64,000 nt of DNA. It comes from Alentia gelatinosa. Taxonomy: Eukaryota > Annelida > Polychaeta > Phyllodocida > Polynoidae. Both the position numbers and the translations under genes were made by a program. The stretch is taken from contig OX465579.1 in the NCBI GenBank assembly GCA_950022655.1, positions 74,659,193-74,723,192 on the forward strand, given 5' to 3'. Below, in pieces: positions 1-13,200 of the stretch. Numbering within the stretch: the first letter of the stretch is position 1; every line of letters begins with the position of its first letter. Under the pieces are notes generated by a model that worked only from the letters and a program-made list of their open reading frames with translations, was not told the origin of the DNA and did not search any database.

Positions 1-379
1 ATGGGCTGGATTGGCTTAATGACCAATACGGCAGTCATACGATTTGGTCACCATTTTTCGGTAACATTTGAGTAATATCAAATAACATTTGATATAATCG
101 GTATTCATTCAAACCAGATCTATGTGAATTATGGTAAAATATTTCTATAGCTTGTCTGCATGGGTAAATTATATCGATGTTTGGTTATATAGAGATTTGC
201 CAACTTTGGTATTTTCTGTTGCTACTCCATGGAAACATCATTACTCATGTTCCCTTTTGAGCATAATACACACATCAGTGTCCGAATGCTTACTCTTTAT
301 GGCGAACATGTTGTTATGGACGAATCCTGAAACCAAAGACAGACTGTTTATAACAGGCCTTTGATTAATTTTCCTTCAG

Positions 380-552
380 ACGACTCGACAGGCGATGGGG
401 AGCCACCACCAGGAGGCGACACACCACCACCTGCTGCTGCTGTCAGCCCGCCTTGCTCGCCAGGAGGAGCAGCTCATCACACAGAACGAGAAACTCAACC
501 GCGTGGTGGCCGCCTGTACGGAGCTCACCCGACTCGCCGCCAACCACGAGAG
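380..552 (+). CDS. TRAF coiled-coil exon
   Basis: The exon enters in phase 0 after a pyrimidine-rich acceptor (ttttccttcag ending at 379) and leaves in phase 2 at the donor gtcagt. It encodes 57 complete codons, His/Gln-rich at first and then regular Leu heptads. The in-frame ATG at 395 is probably internal rather than the start. Confidence 0.7.
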
Positions 553-2450
553 GTCAGTCTGCCTACAGGGCAAATAACCTACTCTACCGCCGTCCGCTAG
601 GGGGCTCAGAAGATGTTTTAGGCTAACCTCAGTTCCTGTGTCCTACCCAGCTCTACCGCCACTGCACACCGCCCTTACACCTTCCCCTACACTCTCCTCT
701 GCCTGGCTCATTCCTGAACCTGCTAGGGGTAGCTTACACTTTGTAATACATTTCATCCTAATGTACATCAATTATTCAATGAATGTTAACAATCAAAGAC
801 CTGAGCAAGTCACACTGGGGGTGTTCCAGTGTGATGATTTAATAATTTATGATTTAGAGCCAAACCACAAGGGGCGCCGCATGTTCGGCGTAGGAGGACA
901 ATGGCGGCCTCACAGAAGGGATAGCTAGGTGTACACAACATTAGTCTCACCCCCACCAGTATCAGTACCGGTGAGATGCAATATTTGGTAACCCTACGAA
1001 TTTCTGTAATTATCGCCCACTAGGCCTAGTATCTGGTGCACATGCACGAACATGCGCAGTGTTGAAGTCCACGATTGGAGAGTGAAAAATTCATCAGCGC
1101 ACGATTTCCTAGGTTGTCAGGATTTAGCGTAATCTCAGTTAGGAGTTTTAGTGCAATTTCTCAAAAATAAGATCGTCATAATGAACGTAATAACATAATT
1201 TTACGACATTTAAGAGTCTATTATAGGAGAAATAAAAACATATTTCCAACTAACATCTATAGTGTAAAACTAGTACGTCCAATAGTCTGTGATATCTGAC
1301 CGGAAAAGCGTGTCCAGACGTATGCGCGTATTGAGTGGGCGATAATAACAGAATTCCGCAGGGTGACCAAATTTCGCATCACACCGGTAGCAAATGTTAT
1401 TGCCTTCTCGCCTTACAGGCTCGTTTAGTAAATACATAGACAATAATCAATGGTTTTGTGGACAGGCGGCCGTAAACCACGAGAGGTTGACGCGTAGTAA
1501 TACACGAGTGCTAGCGAGTGTATTACGAGGTCAACCGCGAGTGGTTTACAGAGCTGCCTGTCCACAAAATCATTGTTTGTTGCATTTATTATCCATCTTT
1601 TCGAATAAATTAAACCCAGTAATTGTCATTTCAGAGGGTATAACAATAGGGACTATTTCTTTGCTCTATAGCAAAAGGGACTATTTTTCCCGTATACCAT
1701 GGTTTTGAGGCCGTATACCACAGGTTAGAATCCGTATACCACAGTTGTGGTATCTAACAGGTTTTATATAATGGGTCGTGGTTTACTGAGTCCCCATACA
1801 TTTGCAATGGGGGATTTGTATACGATGGATAATAAAGTACATGTAACCAAAAGTGGTATGCCCTTTCATCCCTTAAGTATTGGGGTAACTGGATGTTGTT
1901 GCTTGGCAGGCAGTTGAGTCAAAACCAGGAGGTGCTGCAGGAACACTCAGTGCGTCTCCAGGACCTGCAGCGTGCCGGTTGCTCCGGGCGCCTCCTGTGG
2001 AAGATCAGCCTTCCGGAGGATAACACGTGTCAGCTGCGTAGTCCCTACTTCTACACCGGACGCCCCGGATACCGTCTCAGCCTCTCGCTGGAACTCGCCG
2101 GCTTCCGTGACTACAACGAGATCTACTGCTCCGTCTTCGTCAACCTGGAAAAGGGCGACTACGACGAACAACTCAAGTTCCCCTTCGAGGGCGTCTGTCA
2201 CGTTACCATCCACGACCAGAGTGAGGACCCGGATGCACGAACCACGTTCACGACGAGCATTCTCTGCAGCCGCGTGCCGCGTTGCTATGAGGATTGTATA
2301 GTTCACGAAGGGAGACACCAGAGGGGGCGACTGAAGCTCATGCGCACGAACCATCTCCTCGAGGGTCCATTCGTCGACCAGGGGACGCTGCTGTTGCAAG
2401 TGGACGCTCTCCATTTTCACACTATAGATGGAGCCAATGAAGTTCTCTGA
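380..2450 (+). CDS. TRAF-family adaptor, 3' part of gene (last two coding exons)
   Basis: Two exons, 380-552 and 1910-2450, join in phase: the first ends two bases into an Arg codon before a GT donor at 553, and the second supplies the third base after a CAG acceptor ending at 1909. The first exon encodes an amphipathic, Gln/Glu/Leu-rich segment that reads as the end of a TRAF coiled coil. The second continues it for about 20 residues and then encodes a MATH/TRAF domain (GRLLWKIS near its start, SPYFYT and YRLSLSLEL strands, CSVFVNLEKGDYDEQL, FPFEG, and a closing GPFVDQGTLLLQV strand). The stop TGA is at 2448-2450. TRAF proteins trimerise through this region and bind TNF-receptor/TLR-type receptor tails to recruit ubiquitin signalling; that role is family knowledge. 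The N-terminal RING and zinc fingers are off-window to the left, and I cannot assign a TRAF subtype. Confidence 0.85.
1451..1790 (+). repeat. Dispersed foldback element, family A, copy 1 (in TRAF intron)
   Basis: The head is an imperfect palindrome. The left arm (about 1454-1491, ttttgtggacaggcggcc...) is complemented by the right arm (about 1529-1570, ...gctgcctgtccacaaaa). A tail of about 220 bp follows with a gggactattt motif twice and ends near ggttttatataatggg. The same head and tail recur inverted at 28128-28436, so this is one dispersed element and not two chance palindromes. It is probably a non-autonomous DNA element; no transposase is present. Confidence 0.7.
1910..2450 (+). CDS. 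TRAF MATH-domain terminal exon
   Basis: It encodes the whole MATH/TRAF-C domain plus a short tail. GC content and codon use are clearly higher than in the flanking intron, supporting it as coding. The reading frame opens at 1893, but those first 17 bases contain the splice acceptor, so an ATG start at 1893 is not chosen. Confidence 0.85.
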
Positions 2451-3395
2451 TACGTGGTGCTATAGAAATTACAACTGTGAGGATCTCTACTGTGTGAATG
2501 TTGATAGGTGTGAGTCCTATGTCAGTGGAGATTGATAACAGTAATGTGTTATAATGCAAAGATACTACAAGAACTAATAATTATAATTAAATAGAAAGTT
2601 CATATCACACCTAACAACCGATTCATGTAGAAAGAGGAAAAGGTCTCTCTTGAAAGATGCCGTCACAATTTTTTAGTTCATCTCGTACCGTCCACAACGG
2701 GTAGGAAATTGTTTTTCCATTTCATCGTCGTGTGCATGTCCTCACTCTCGCTGAATTCTCAGTAGTGGAATGAGTAATGGGATCTTTCCATAACCTGATG
2801 ATATATTTGACCACATTTATAAAGTTTGTAAATCTTATTACCTCTATATGTAGATGAAAGGAAATGGAAGTGTGTTTTGTTGTAGTGCGAGATAGAGAAC
2901 AATGAGATATTTCATCATTGGGAAAAGATTTAGCTTATGGAAATAGTAGTTTTGGTTCTGTTAAGCTTTATGTTGATCTTTTAGGATCAGCCTGTTCAAG
3001 GAAGGACCAAAATTAAATGATTTTGCTAATGATTTAGTACTTAGCCCTTTAGTAGTTTTTAAGTCACAATTCATGTTTTAAGTTGTATTATCTTAGTTTT
3101 CTATCTTATATCAACGTTTTCTTTGCGAAAGCTATGAGTTATTTTAATCGTCTATTGTCAATTTTACATTTTAAGGAGAAATTAGATGATCCAGTACTTC
3201 TTAATATGTGATTTTAACCAAGATCTTTTAGAGATTTACTAAAGAATGCTGCAACCTCCTGACTGCCAAATGTCGTTAATAAAACACAAATATGCATGAA
3301 CAAAATTATAATCGTTATACGCTGTAATTCCTTTTGCATCCGGGGAAATCTCATGCTTGTATTATGAAATAAAATACAACTGTAAGTGGATGAAA
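2451..3395 (+). other. Probable 3' UTR and poly(A) signals of the TRAF gene
   Basis: The stretch after the TRAF stop is AT-rich with no coding signal. AATAAA occurs at 3278-3283 and again at 3368-3373. The second is followed by a GT-rich stretch and is the likelier cleavage region. The exact 3' end is an inference. Confidence 0.5.
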
Positions 3396-6300
3396 GTTCA
3401 TTTCTTGATTAGGTATTTTATTAACAAAAGGAAATACACGAATTGGTTTTAGTTCTACATAAGATCAAAGTAACAGGCAAAATTGAAATATTACAACTAA
3501 TCCTCAGCAGAACAGAAAAAGAAACTGACAAACAGTAGAAGATCAATAAATTGTTCTAAATGCTTTTAACCATCTGATGGCGAGCGTTGAATGAAACTGG
3601 CATAAAGGTGTCAACAGATCACCTGTTACATTATCACAATTATAGGAATGGTACCCATCAAACATTAATCTTTATCTGAATATTTCGTCGAATTTCTACT
3701 ACAAAAATGCAGTAATTTGCAAATTAAAACATCTACATGCACACAAATAGTATAATGTGATATAATCCAGCTTACAATAGATAAAAGCAACTTCTCAATT
3801 TATACCCTGGCCTTTTGGCAACCATTCATATTTACAGAAGTCTAAAAGCAAATTCGATGAATTTAATAGACATCGATTCACATCAGCAGGTAATGATAAG
3901 ATAGATTCAGATCAAACAATTTTTTTTACACAGTTTCAAACCAGTCCATATGATGTAGTTAATAATTGATTGTAATTTTTTTCACATAGCTCTTTCATTA
4001 ACGGAAGTCCTCATGAGGTGAATTTTGAACCCTCGACTGTTTTGATAATTGTTTACCCTCCTAAAACTTTCAGTCTTAATTGAACTCATACATCTGTGTT
4101 TCTCGATTTCAGTTTCCTAGGTTCGGGTTTGGTAGTTATTCATACTAACATTTGTTAAAACGTTAGCATACAGCACCTCAGTTTACACTTGTCATTGCAG
4201 TTCCAACCATTATATATAGTGTTCCTGTTAGATTATCATTTGACGAAAATTAGTAATGTCAAAAAATAATTCGTAATTATGTAATCAAGTTTTCTCGGGT
4301 AAATAAAATAATCACTGTAGTACACAGTATTCTCTTATATGATAAATATGAAAAATTAAAACATGTTTTTAAATCCATCAAACCCTTCGGATATATAACG
4401 TGGTTATTTATAGTGACGCATATATAATCTTAAAGCAATACATGATATCCAAAGCAATACAACATAAACTACATGTTATCAAGCCATCTTGATTATTTGA
4501 GATCGCTATAATATATAAGAAAATGTATATCGTTTTATATCTAACAGCTGTGACTTTGTAGTAATACTATATTGAAGCTAAATTTGACCTTCAATGTTAA
4601 AAGATATTGTGGCAGGTGCTACAAAATGGATGTTACCAGATTATACTATATGGTGTTTAAATACATGTACTTCGTTTTCACCCACAAGTTTGATCCATTA
4701 CCATCGTGTAGAGTATTGTTTATTTTAATTGATGTTTACACAGCGATAAACAGACAGTGTAATGATCTTAAAGATATCTGATATATGAAGTTGGTTTATT
4801 CTAAGTGTTTTTTTTACACATATATCAGACAATGTCCTGATTTCAAGGATCTCTGATATTGCTGATAAATTATGCAAGCTCTTATCTATATTTTGTTTTT
4901 TTTATAATCATCTATTAGTAACCCCCCCATCTGTGGTTAAACCTACCACCTACCAACCCATGACATCCTACTCGATAGACCATACATCAATGCCCCCCCC
5001 CCCCTCCCGCCCCAGGTCTACATTTATAACGATATCTCCGCAGCCTCACGAAATCCCCATCGATGTATCTCCTCCCTCTTTTATTCTGCGGTAGCTTTCT
5101 CCATTCCCACCCTATTCATAACGTTTTTCTTAACACAAGCTATTCATCTGGAACAGGGAAATAAACACTACTGTTAATGTTTGTTTAGAATTACCAAGCA
5201 TAGCCATTTTTTATTAGTGACCAAGGATCAATTTATACGTCTATGTCAACCCTTGTCAGTCAGACAATGACATACCAAAGCCTAATGATTCAGAGATAAG
5301 GTGATTGATTGAAAGCGACTTTAGTTATTGGCTGGGTGATACCACCGCGCGTATACACCATGTCTCAAATTTTACAATACAGGAGAAGCAACCTCAACCT
5401 CAAAAAGAAACCTCTTTGAGAGGACTTGACTGATGTTATCGTAGGTTTAAAAAGAAAATCTGTTTTTTATTGTTCAGTATTTTTTATACCAAATGCTTGC
5501 GATAAAGCTACGTATCAGTACAACGGCTGCCAGCAGACCAAAAGTCCTGAACTAATTGCACATTTACCATGCATGTTTGTTTTGTATATTCTACAATCTG
5601 ATACCCCAGACTGGAAATTTGATAATTTAATTGCATTCAACACTTTTAATCGTATTGTTTATTGATTAAGGCTATTCCTACTGAGGTCTGCAAGGCCTTG
5701 GCCGTTTAACATTTGTATATGTCACTCTGTATATAACTTCAAGTAATGTCCGTCACCATCGAAGTGTAAATCTTCAGGAACCCAAATCATATACATGGTT
5801 AAGATCGGGGAACACATGGTCAATATTTACTACCTTTATAATGTTATGATAGTACAGTATATGATAGATGTTACAACACAAAAGATAGTATACATTAACG
5901 AGAAGTTAACTTGGTCTCAGCTGATTCTGCAGGTTTCACATTCAGTTTCTAATAAAGTCATCTGTTCTAGGTGACCCTACAGGATCCTTTTCATGATTAG
6001 GTGGTCAGGACAAAAAAACTACTGTCATAAACATGGCACACTGAATCACATTGCAGGTGATTGATTCTACGTGACCAATAACCAATTAGTTAGTATATAC
6101 ATGTAATTTAGAATTTCAATTTTGTGACTATCTTAGTCGAAAAGAGGAGATCCTATAGATACACCACATTATTTTGTTGCTAATAATCTTAAGTTCTTCA
6201 ACTATAACAGTTTCTTAAATCCAAAAAATCAAGGCAAGAGCACCAACTCGCCAGAATCCACATGTGACAAAAAGTAAAGTAACCTTCAAAAAGGACACGG

Positions 6301-7124
6301 AAATGATACATGGAAACATTAGACATTTCAAGGGCAGGACATGGATATCGTGAAAGCACAAAAGGCTGACATCAAAGTGCACTGACTCGGCCATCTATCA
6401 TCATGGGGGACCCAGACTCGTCAGTTGTTATCTACGCTAGCACATCAACTGATGACATCACTGTTATGTGCGGACCGGAAACAGCATACGTACTGCCACC
6501 TGAGGGGATGGTTTCTAGGTTTTAGACTCATTCCCTATAGGTGTGCGTTGACCCTCACTGTAAGCCTGGGTTATCGAGCAGCAAGGAGAGTAGTTTAGTG
6601 CCGACAGTGGAATTCCAACTGTGTTCGGTCAGAAGGGCCCGAAAGATCGCTGGAAACATCCCTTAATAATCACGTGTATCAAGGTGGCCACCTCGAGACC
6701 GGACATCGCACAGCAACGCCTCTATATGCACATACGCCAATAAAGGACCATGCGGCTACATTGAAGATATACCAAATACTTCAGTCAATATTTCTTTCAA
6801 ACCCACAACACTTATACGGCGCTCTGGTAAACCGAGACCCCGTTGGTTGCACCACGAACGTGGCTTTATACCATTCGCCACATACCTCGTCATTCAGACA
6901 CGCGTTCAATGCATTCAAGTCCATCTTTTAAAAGGCTTGCAGACAGTCGCTCACAAGGCGGTTAATCACAGAACACTTCGTACATCTTCTGTACTGTACC
7001 TGTAGTTATCTTTTTAGGTTGTCCTTGAAGCTTTCAGCACTCAAAACTAAACTGTTGGTTAACACCGACTGGTTCGGTTGAGAAGGTACGACCTTCAGCT
7101 CTGAGCTGGGTACAGTGTTGCAGG
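3396..7124. other. Intergenic, no gene seen
   Basis: This is AT-rich sequence between the convergent TRAF and UBAN genes, with no convincing exon on either strand. It includes a C-rich tract at about 4990-5015. On the minus strand, an AATAAA at 5658-5663 (TTTATT on the plus strand) could end the 3' UTR of the minus-strand UBAN gene, giving a UTR of about 1.4 kb; this is unproven. A short ORF at 6403-6525 is open but has no supporting evidence. Confidence 0.4.
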
Positions 7125-7265
7125 TCAGTTCTTCATCGTATCAGGTACATCCTCTCCCTGGTCGATGATGAGGTCGTCCCCTGCCGTTACGCGCACTGGG
7201 CCCGAGGTGGTGTCGCATTCCGTCCAACCATACGGCGGAGCAGTGTGTGAGATGAGCTGTCGAGC
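7125..7265 (-). CDS. UBAN gene exon 14, C-terminal tail
   Basis: Phase 0 entry after a cacag acceptor; 46 codons and a TGA stop at 7127-7125. The tail contains TAPPYGWTECD and an acidic end. I do not recognise a domain. It is GC-rich and stop-free only in this frame up to the stop, which supports it as coding. Confidence 0.65.
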   Translation of the reverse strand, partial: ARQLISHTAPPYGWTECDTTSGPVRVTAGDDLIIDQGEDVPDTMKN

Positions 7266-10200
7266 CTGTGACAACATAACGGGGGAGTGTCTTCAAATAG
7301 TAATCATCAACTACACTTGTAGCTAGCTGGGTAAGGAGAGACACCATGATGCCGCCAGCAATATGATGCCAAAGACATCATGTTGCAGTAACGACTTTAA
7401 AAAGATCGGCATGAAGCCTGTTACATAGTCTAGTAATAGTCCATGATGCCTCAATAATGTCGAGTTAATGGCACTATGATTCATCCATTAAGTATTCAGT
7501 GAATACACGAATACCATGTTAATGAAATACGCCATCACACCTTCAAAACACCTTTAGTGAAATTCAACGTGATAACTTTAACTCCCTGAATTTGAAGACG
7601 TCCGCATCCACCAGAGCAAACTCCACCTACCTTTGGTTTCTTTTTTAACATATATAAAGAATGCACGTTGATACCCTCCATCAATGTTTAGTGATATATA
7701 ACATCTACATTGTATGCAGTTGTCCATTTCCATTATAGTAGACCATATACTATATAACATTCAAGAACTAGGTAGGATTAAATACTCCAAAACAATATTT
7801 CATTACTTAGTTACTTAGTATGGAGGGAGAAAATATACATACATGACAAATGAAATCTTTATAGATGACCCATGAATGTGAGCCATTCGCGCACAGGTAT
7901 ATATAGATATCAAAGATATGACCGCAAATCAGAGGGTAGAACGAGCGCTGAGTCATACAAAGATGTGTATGAAGGATGAAACACTGCTGACCTGTCGTGA
8001 CGGGGTCGGGCTACGGTTGGTGCGGTTCCGGGAGCGGCCACACACCTCACAGGAAGACCGGACAATAGGGTTGTCAAACGTGCAGGCCGTGCATCGCCAC
8101 GTGTCTCCTGAATAAGGAGAAGATCAGAGTGTTATTCAATATGATCCAACCTTCATATAGACATTGCCATAAGCCTCCTGAATAAAGAGAAGATCAGGGT
8201 ATTCTATAATAGCTCAAACCTTATTATAGATGACGACAAATGTCTCCTGAATAAAGAGCACCTCTTTATAGTTTAAAACACCCTCATATTCATATCATCA
8301 AGTTTGGCCTCACTCACCACAGACAGCTGGTCGATCATTGGGGTAGACATCAAGATGGCTGCCTGCTACTCCTGCTACTCCGGATGCTGTTGTTAGACGT
8401 CGAATTTCATCTATTTTCTGGAAAATAGAAATAAAACACATCACTCTAAGATGTTCTACCGTGTATAGGTATCTTACAAAAGTACCTGAATAGAAAATGA
8501 AATGCGACGTTTATACCACGAGGCTAGAACTCTTGTAATTCCAACTGATGCTGAAAATTACAGATAATAAATCATATATGAACGGGGAAGAAATGAACGG
8601 GAAAAGAAAATTTGCATGGAAATGTAGTTCTTAATGACTAAAGGAGGACACGAGGGTGTAATGAGTAGGATTTGCATTTATGAGAAAGCTATGACAAAAC
8701 ACGATAGTGAAAGCTTATGCCAGATGTAAAAAACACAGAAAGAAACCAAGAATACCACAGGAAACAGGGGAAAGACTGTTAGGAAGTAATAGTTAAATAT
8801 ATGGGCCATTCTCATGAAATGGGAGCATGCGATTTTACTAAAACTTTGGTGTAGCTACGTCGCCATGGGTTTCCTACTCTCCTTTAGTGACTGGTATAAG
8901 AGTTCCTCATCGATAGAAATTCAGTAAGTTAAAAGGTTTTGAAATCATATCATTGAAAATATAAATATATTGGTTCAATGAAAACAATGTATTCCGGTGG
9001 TCTCTTGGTCGCCCCTCTACTCCCATTTAGTGAGAACTATATACATATATTATATACAGATGTAACTAGGCATTTGTCTTAGAGCTAGAGGTTCGTACTT
9101 TCGGAGGTTGGTACAAGCTCTAATACAAGGAATTAGTAGGGACTCTAATAATAAAACTCTATACTGTATTCCTGGAACCAATATACACGTATCATCTTAG
9201 TTTTAGAACCGGGGTTGACCGAACATAACTTCACGTTGCATATAGGCTTCTCAATAGCACTTAACTCAAGATGGTAAAAGCCTAGCCAGGACATTCTGAA
9301 TAAAGCGAGTTCACTGAATGGATATAGCAATCAGATGAGGGGACTGTCCTTGTCGGCCCTGCGGAGACGAGTGTTGAGTTAGTACACAGTGTAAGGTTGA
9401 GGCGTGGCTGAAGGCAGTGTGGGAGGACATGTTAGAGTGCGGACTCTTGCGAGCGGTGAGAGGTCATTACCTGCTGGAGCTGCTCTCTGAGCCGCATGTT
9501 CTCGCTCTGCAGTCTCACCACATCATGATCGCTCTGTCGGATCTGCAGCAGACAAGACACCGTCAGAGCTGCCTCCTACAGGAACCCAACTAAAGCCGCT
9601 CACCTACGTCTCTCACATTTATACCAACCCACCATGTTACGTGTGTGTACCGTCAGAGTTCAACTGACCAACATATACACTCATATACGCCACTACATTT
9701 ATACCAACCCACCATCCTATATGTGTGTACTGTAAGAGTTCAACTAACATATACACTCATATACGCCACTACAGTTATACCAACCCACCATCCTATATGT
9801 GTGTACTGTAAGAGTTCAGCCAACATATACACTCATATACGCCACTACAGTTTTACCAACCCACCATCCTATATGTGTGTACTGTAAGAGTTCAGCCAAC
9901 ATATACACTCATATACGCCACTACAGTTATACCAACCCATCATCCTATATGTGTGTACTGTAAGAGTTCAGCCAACATATACACTCATATACGCCACTAC
10001 AGTTATACCAACCCACCATCCTATATGTGTGTATTGTTAGAGTTCAACTGACCAACATATACACTCATATATGCCACTACAGTTACACCAACCCACCATC
10101 CTATATGTGTGTATCGTTAGAGTTCAACTAACATATACACTCATATACACCACTAGTTATACCAACCCACCATCCTATATGTGTGTATCGCTAGAGTTCA

Positions 10201-13200
10201 ACTAACCAACATTTAACTCATATACGCCACTACCGATATACCTATCCACCATCCTTTATGTGTGTACTGTCAGGAGTTCAACCAACCAACATATACACTC
10301 ATACACACCACTTCAGTTATTCCTATCCACCATCCTTTATGTGCGTAGCGTCAGAGTTCAACCAACCAACATATACACTCATAAACGCCACTACAGTTAT
10401 ACTTGCCCACCATCCAACATATTTATATATTTGTGTACTGTCAGAGTTCAACAAACCAACATATACCCTCATATACAACACTACCATTATACGAACCGAC
10501 CATCTTATATGTGTGCACCACTAGAGCCAAATCAATCAATATACATACATATATACTGATATAGAGCAATTCTGCTAAAACAAACCCACTACTCGTTACT
10601 GCCAGAGCCAAACCAATCAGCACATCCCTGACCAATTATGAGTCAGCCTGGGTACCGTTATAAAGTTGGCACATCGCTTGGCATGTCCACCTGGCCACTG
10701 CCATATCTGCCTCACCGAAGCCACCCTTGATGGCAACAAAGTGAGGATGTCTACTTAACGAACTGATGTTATAATTTCAGGGTTACGATTTGGAGTAAAA
10801 CAAAATACCTTGAAATACTTTTATTGCAATACAGGGTTTACGCATTACAAATGCATAACAGCGGGAAATCAAGGGAAAGCTTAAGTTTTTACATGGGTCA
10901 GTGGGGAAGTTCAGGGGGGGGGGGGGGGGGGGATCATTTGCTGTGGTTGAATTGGGCAACTTAGCAGTTGGTATATGAATAATATACAAGGAATAATTTT
11001 TTTATTCTGGAAATGAAAACATATATTTCAATAAAAACATTGAAAACTGGCATCCCTGTATAATTAGAACAACCAATCACAAAACTGGTTTTTTTTCCAA
11101 AGATGACTGACCAATAGGACCTATGCTCTCATTTACCTTCCCAGGCCCATTGCAGAGTGACAGTCATGGTGGGTTCTGTATGGACTAAATGTTTTAGCCC
11201 TACTTAACTCCATAACAAAAGGTTATTTTTTTTCATTATCTACCAGATCTCGACCACTACCTTTTTTCTCTACTTAATTCCTAACGCTCTCCCTCAACTT
11301 GAAGAAGGACACCTGGAAAGGAGGGAGACCTAGCCATCTTTTTTGACTTAGTCAATTTGGGTGGTTGTTGTCTGGAGGCTTTTCTTTCCTTTCTTTTCCC
11401 TTTTCATCATTTAATGAATTCGTTGAGCTTAAAACAGAAGTTCTGGGTCTCAAAACGTGACAAATGTCACACGCCTTGTGGTAGCCAAATCCTAGATGCC
11501 TCATGATTCCGTACCTGATGGAACTCTGTTTCCCTACTTTTGATTCACTTGAACAAAAACCACTAAGAATAAGCTTCGTGATCACTCCTCCCAAATTCAC
11601 CTATGCTTGGAGAGTGGGTATTGGGTCATTGACCCATTACCATGGCTGGTAGCGCCGTTTGTTTTAAGAACATCCTCACCTGGAGACTATAGCAACATGG
11701 TTCAAATGACAGGTAATTGTCATATTCAAGGTAGCATCGGCTTTGTTAAGAGGTATTCTAGCCACGTCCTAAATTCTTAACTCTATGACAAAAGAGGGGT
11801 AAGAATATTTCTTTATTTATGTTCAAGACTTTACTTTTCCTTGAAATACGTTGACTCCTAAAATCGCAACGTTGGTTGATTTGATGAAACACAACTTGGT
11901 GTTAGTGTTGGCGGAGGCGTAACTATTTGATTATTGCATCAGAATTTGATTCCCATCAGTATATGCATCAGAATAATAAAACCACTGGGTAGTTATTGCC
12001 TATCCAGAGTAACTCACCCCCAACATCGCTACCATAGCTTTGTTGACAGTGTGACATCACGTCACTAGGCGAATATTCAATGATGACATAGCAGCCGACT
12101 TCGATTGAAAGAGAGCAGATGTGCTTAGCCACGTATAGACATTTAGTTATTGCCTAGCGCCTTTATGTTAAGTAACTAATTGGCCACTTAAGCAATTATG
12201 TATGATGGTAGTATTGACTGTACTTGCGAACCATTCCCTAATTGAAAAAAACGTCTAGAAATTCGCCTATGGCTCACACACTTGTCATAACAATGAAAGC
12301 AAGATTATTATTTCATCTACAAGCACTACAGGGAATGTAAAGCTACGGCTACGTCGGGAGGGCTGAGATTTTCCGAGATAAAAGTAATTATTTACCTGTT
12401 GGAATTCCCGCCTTAGACAAGCGTTCTCCGACTTCAACAAGTCCCTCTCCTGCTGCAATTCGTGAACCTGCCAAATAGATCACATTTATAGATGGTACAA
12501 AGGTCAGGTTGTCCTTCCTCAATGCAAACACACACATACATATTACATTCTCGCCCTTATGAACTGGCGTCATAGTGAATTGCACCGTTAAAACAGACAG
12601 CTTATTTTTGTATAAATTCTATGAACGTTTGATGGTTGAGAATTTAGTATACAGGAATGATATTAATTATTGAAGTGGATTAGGTTGTAAACAAACTTTT
12701 CTCTTGGCGGCAGCAATGTCAGTCTTATAACGAGCCAGTCCACTCTGTATGGCGTCTTTGTCTGCCTGCACACGCTCCCGGTCATCGCGCTCCCGATTGA
12801 AATCTTCCTTGTAAATGGAAACCTGGTAAAACCAAAGCGACCCAACATCAATGTTCATTCTTCTAGGGTTCACTTGGTTATACTTTGACGTATCGTATTT
12901 TCGCAATATTTCATATATTCTGATAATCGTCGAGCGAATATGTTTGAAAATGTCAGTCAGTTACACGAGCTGTAGGACATGCTCATTTTTACAACATTTA
13001 CTGGTCTACAAGATCTGTTTTAATCTTGTAGAAAGGTACAACAACGAATACTATGTGTCCACAATGAAGTAGAAATTATTGGAAACAACTATATCTTCTA
13101 TAGATAAATGTATATTGGACAAGGGTCACTCCCATAACATACCTGTTGATAATAAATAGAGAAAAGAAAGTACCTGCTGTGTTAGAATTTGAACTTGAGT

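Noticed and set aside
1947..2420. Minus-strand ORF opposite the TRAF MATH exon
   Set aside because: It is an antisense shadow; the plus frame has a clear MATH domain.
6403..6525. Short plus-strand ORF of 40 codons starting MGDPDSS
   Set aside because: No splice partner, domain or neighbour supports it; it may lie in the antisense of the UBAN 3' UTR.
9645..10540. CRISPR-like regular array
   Set aside because: Whole units of 76-82 bp repeat head to tail with no unique spacers, and the genome is eukaryotic; it is a minisatellite.
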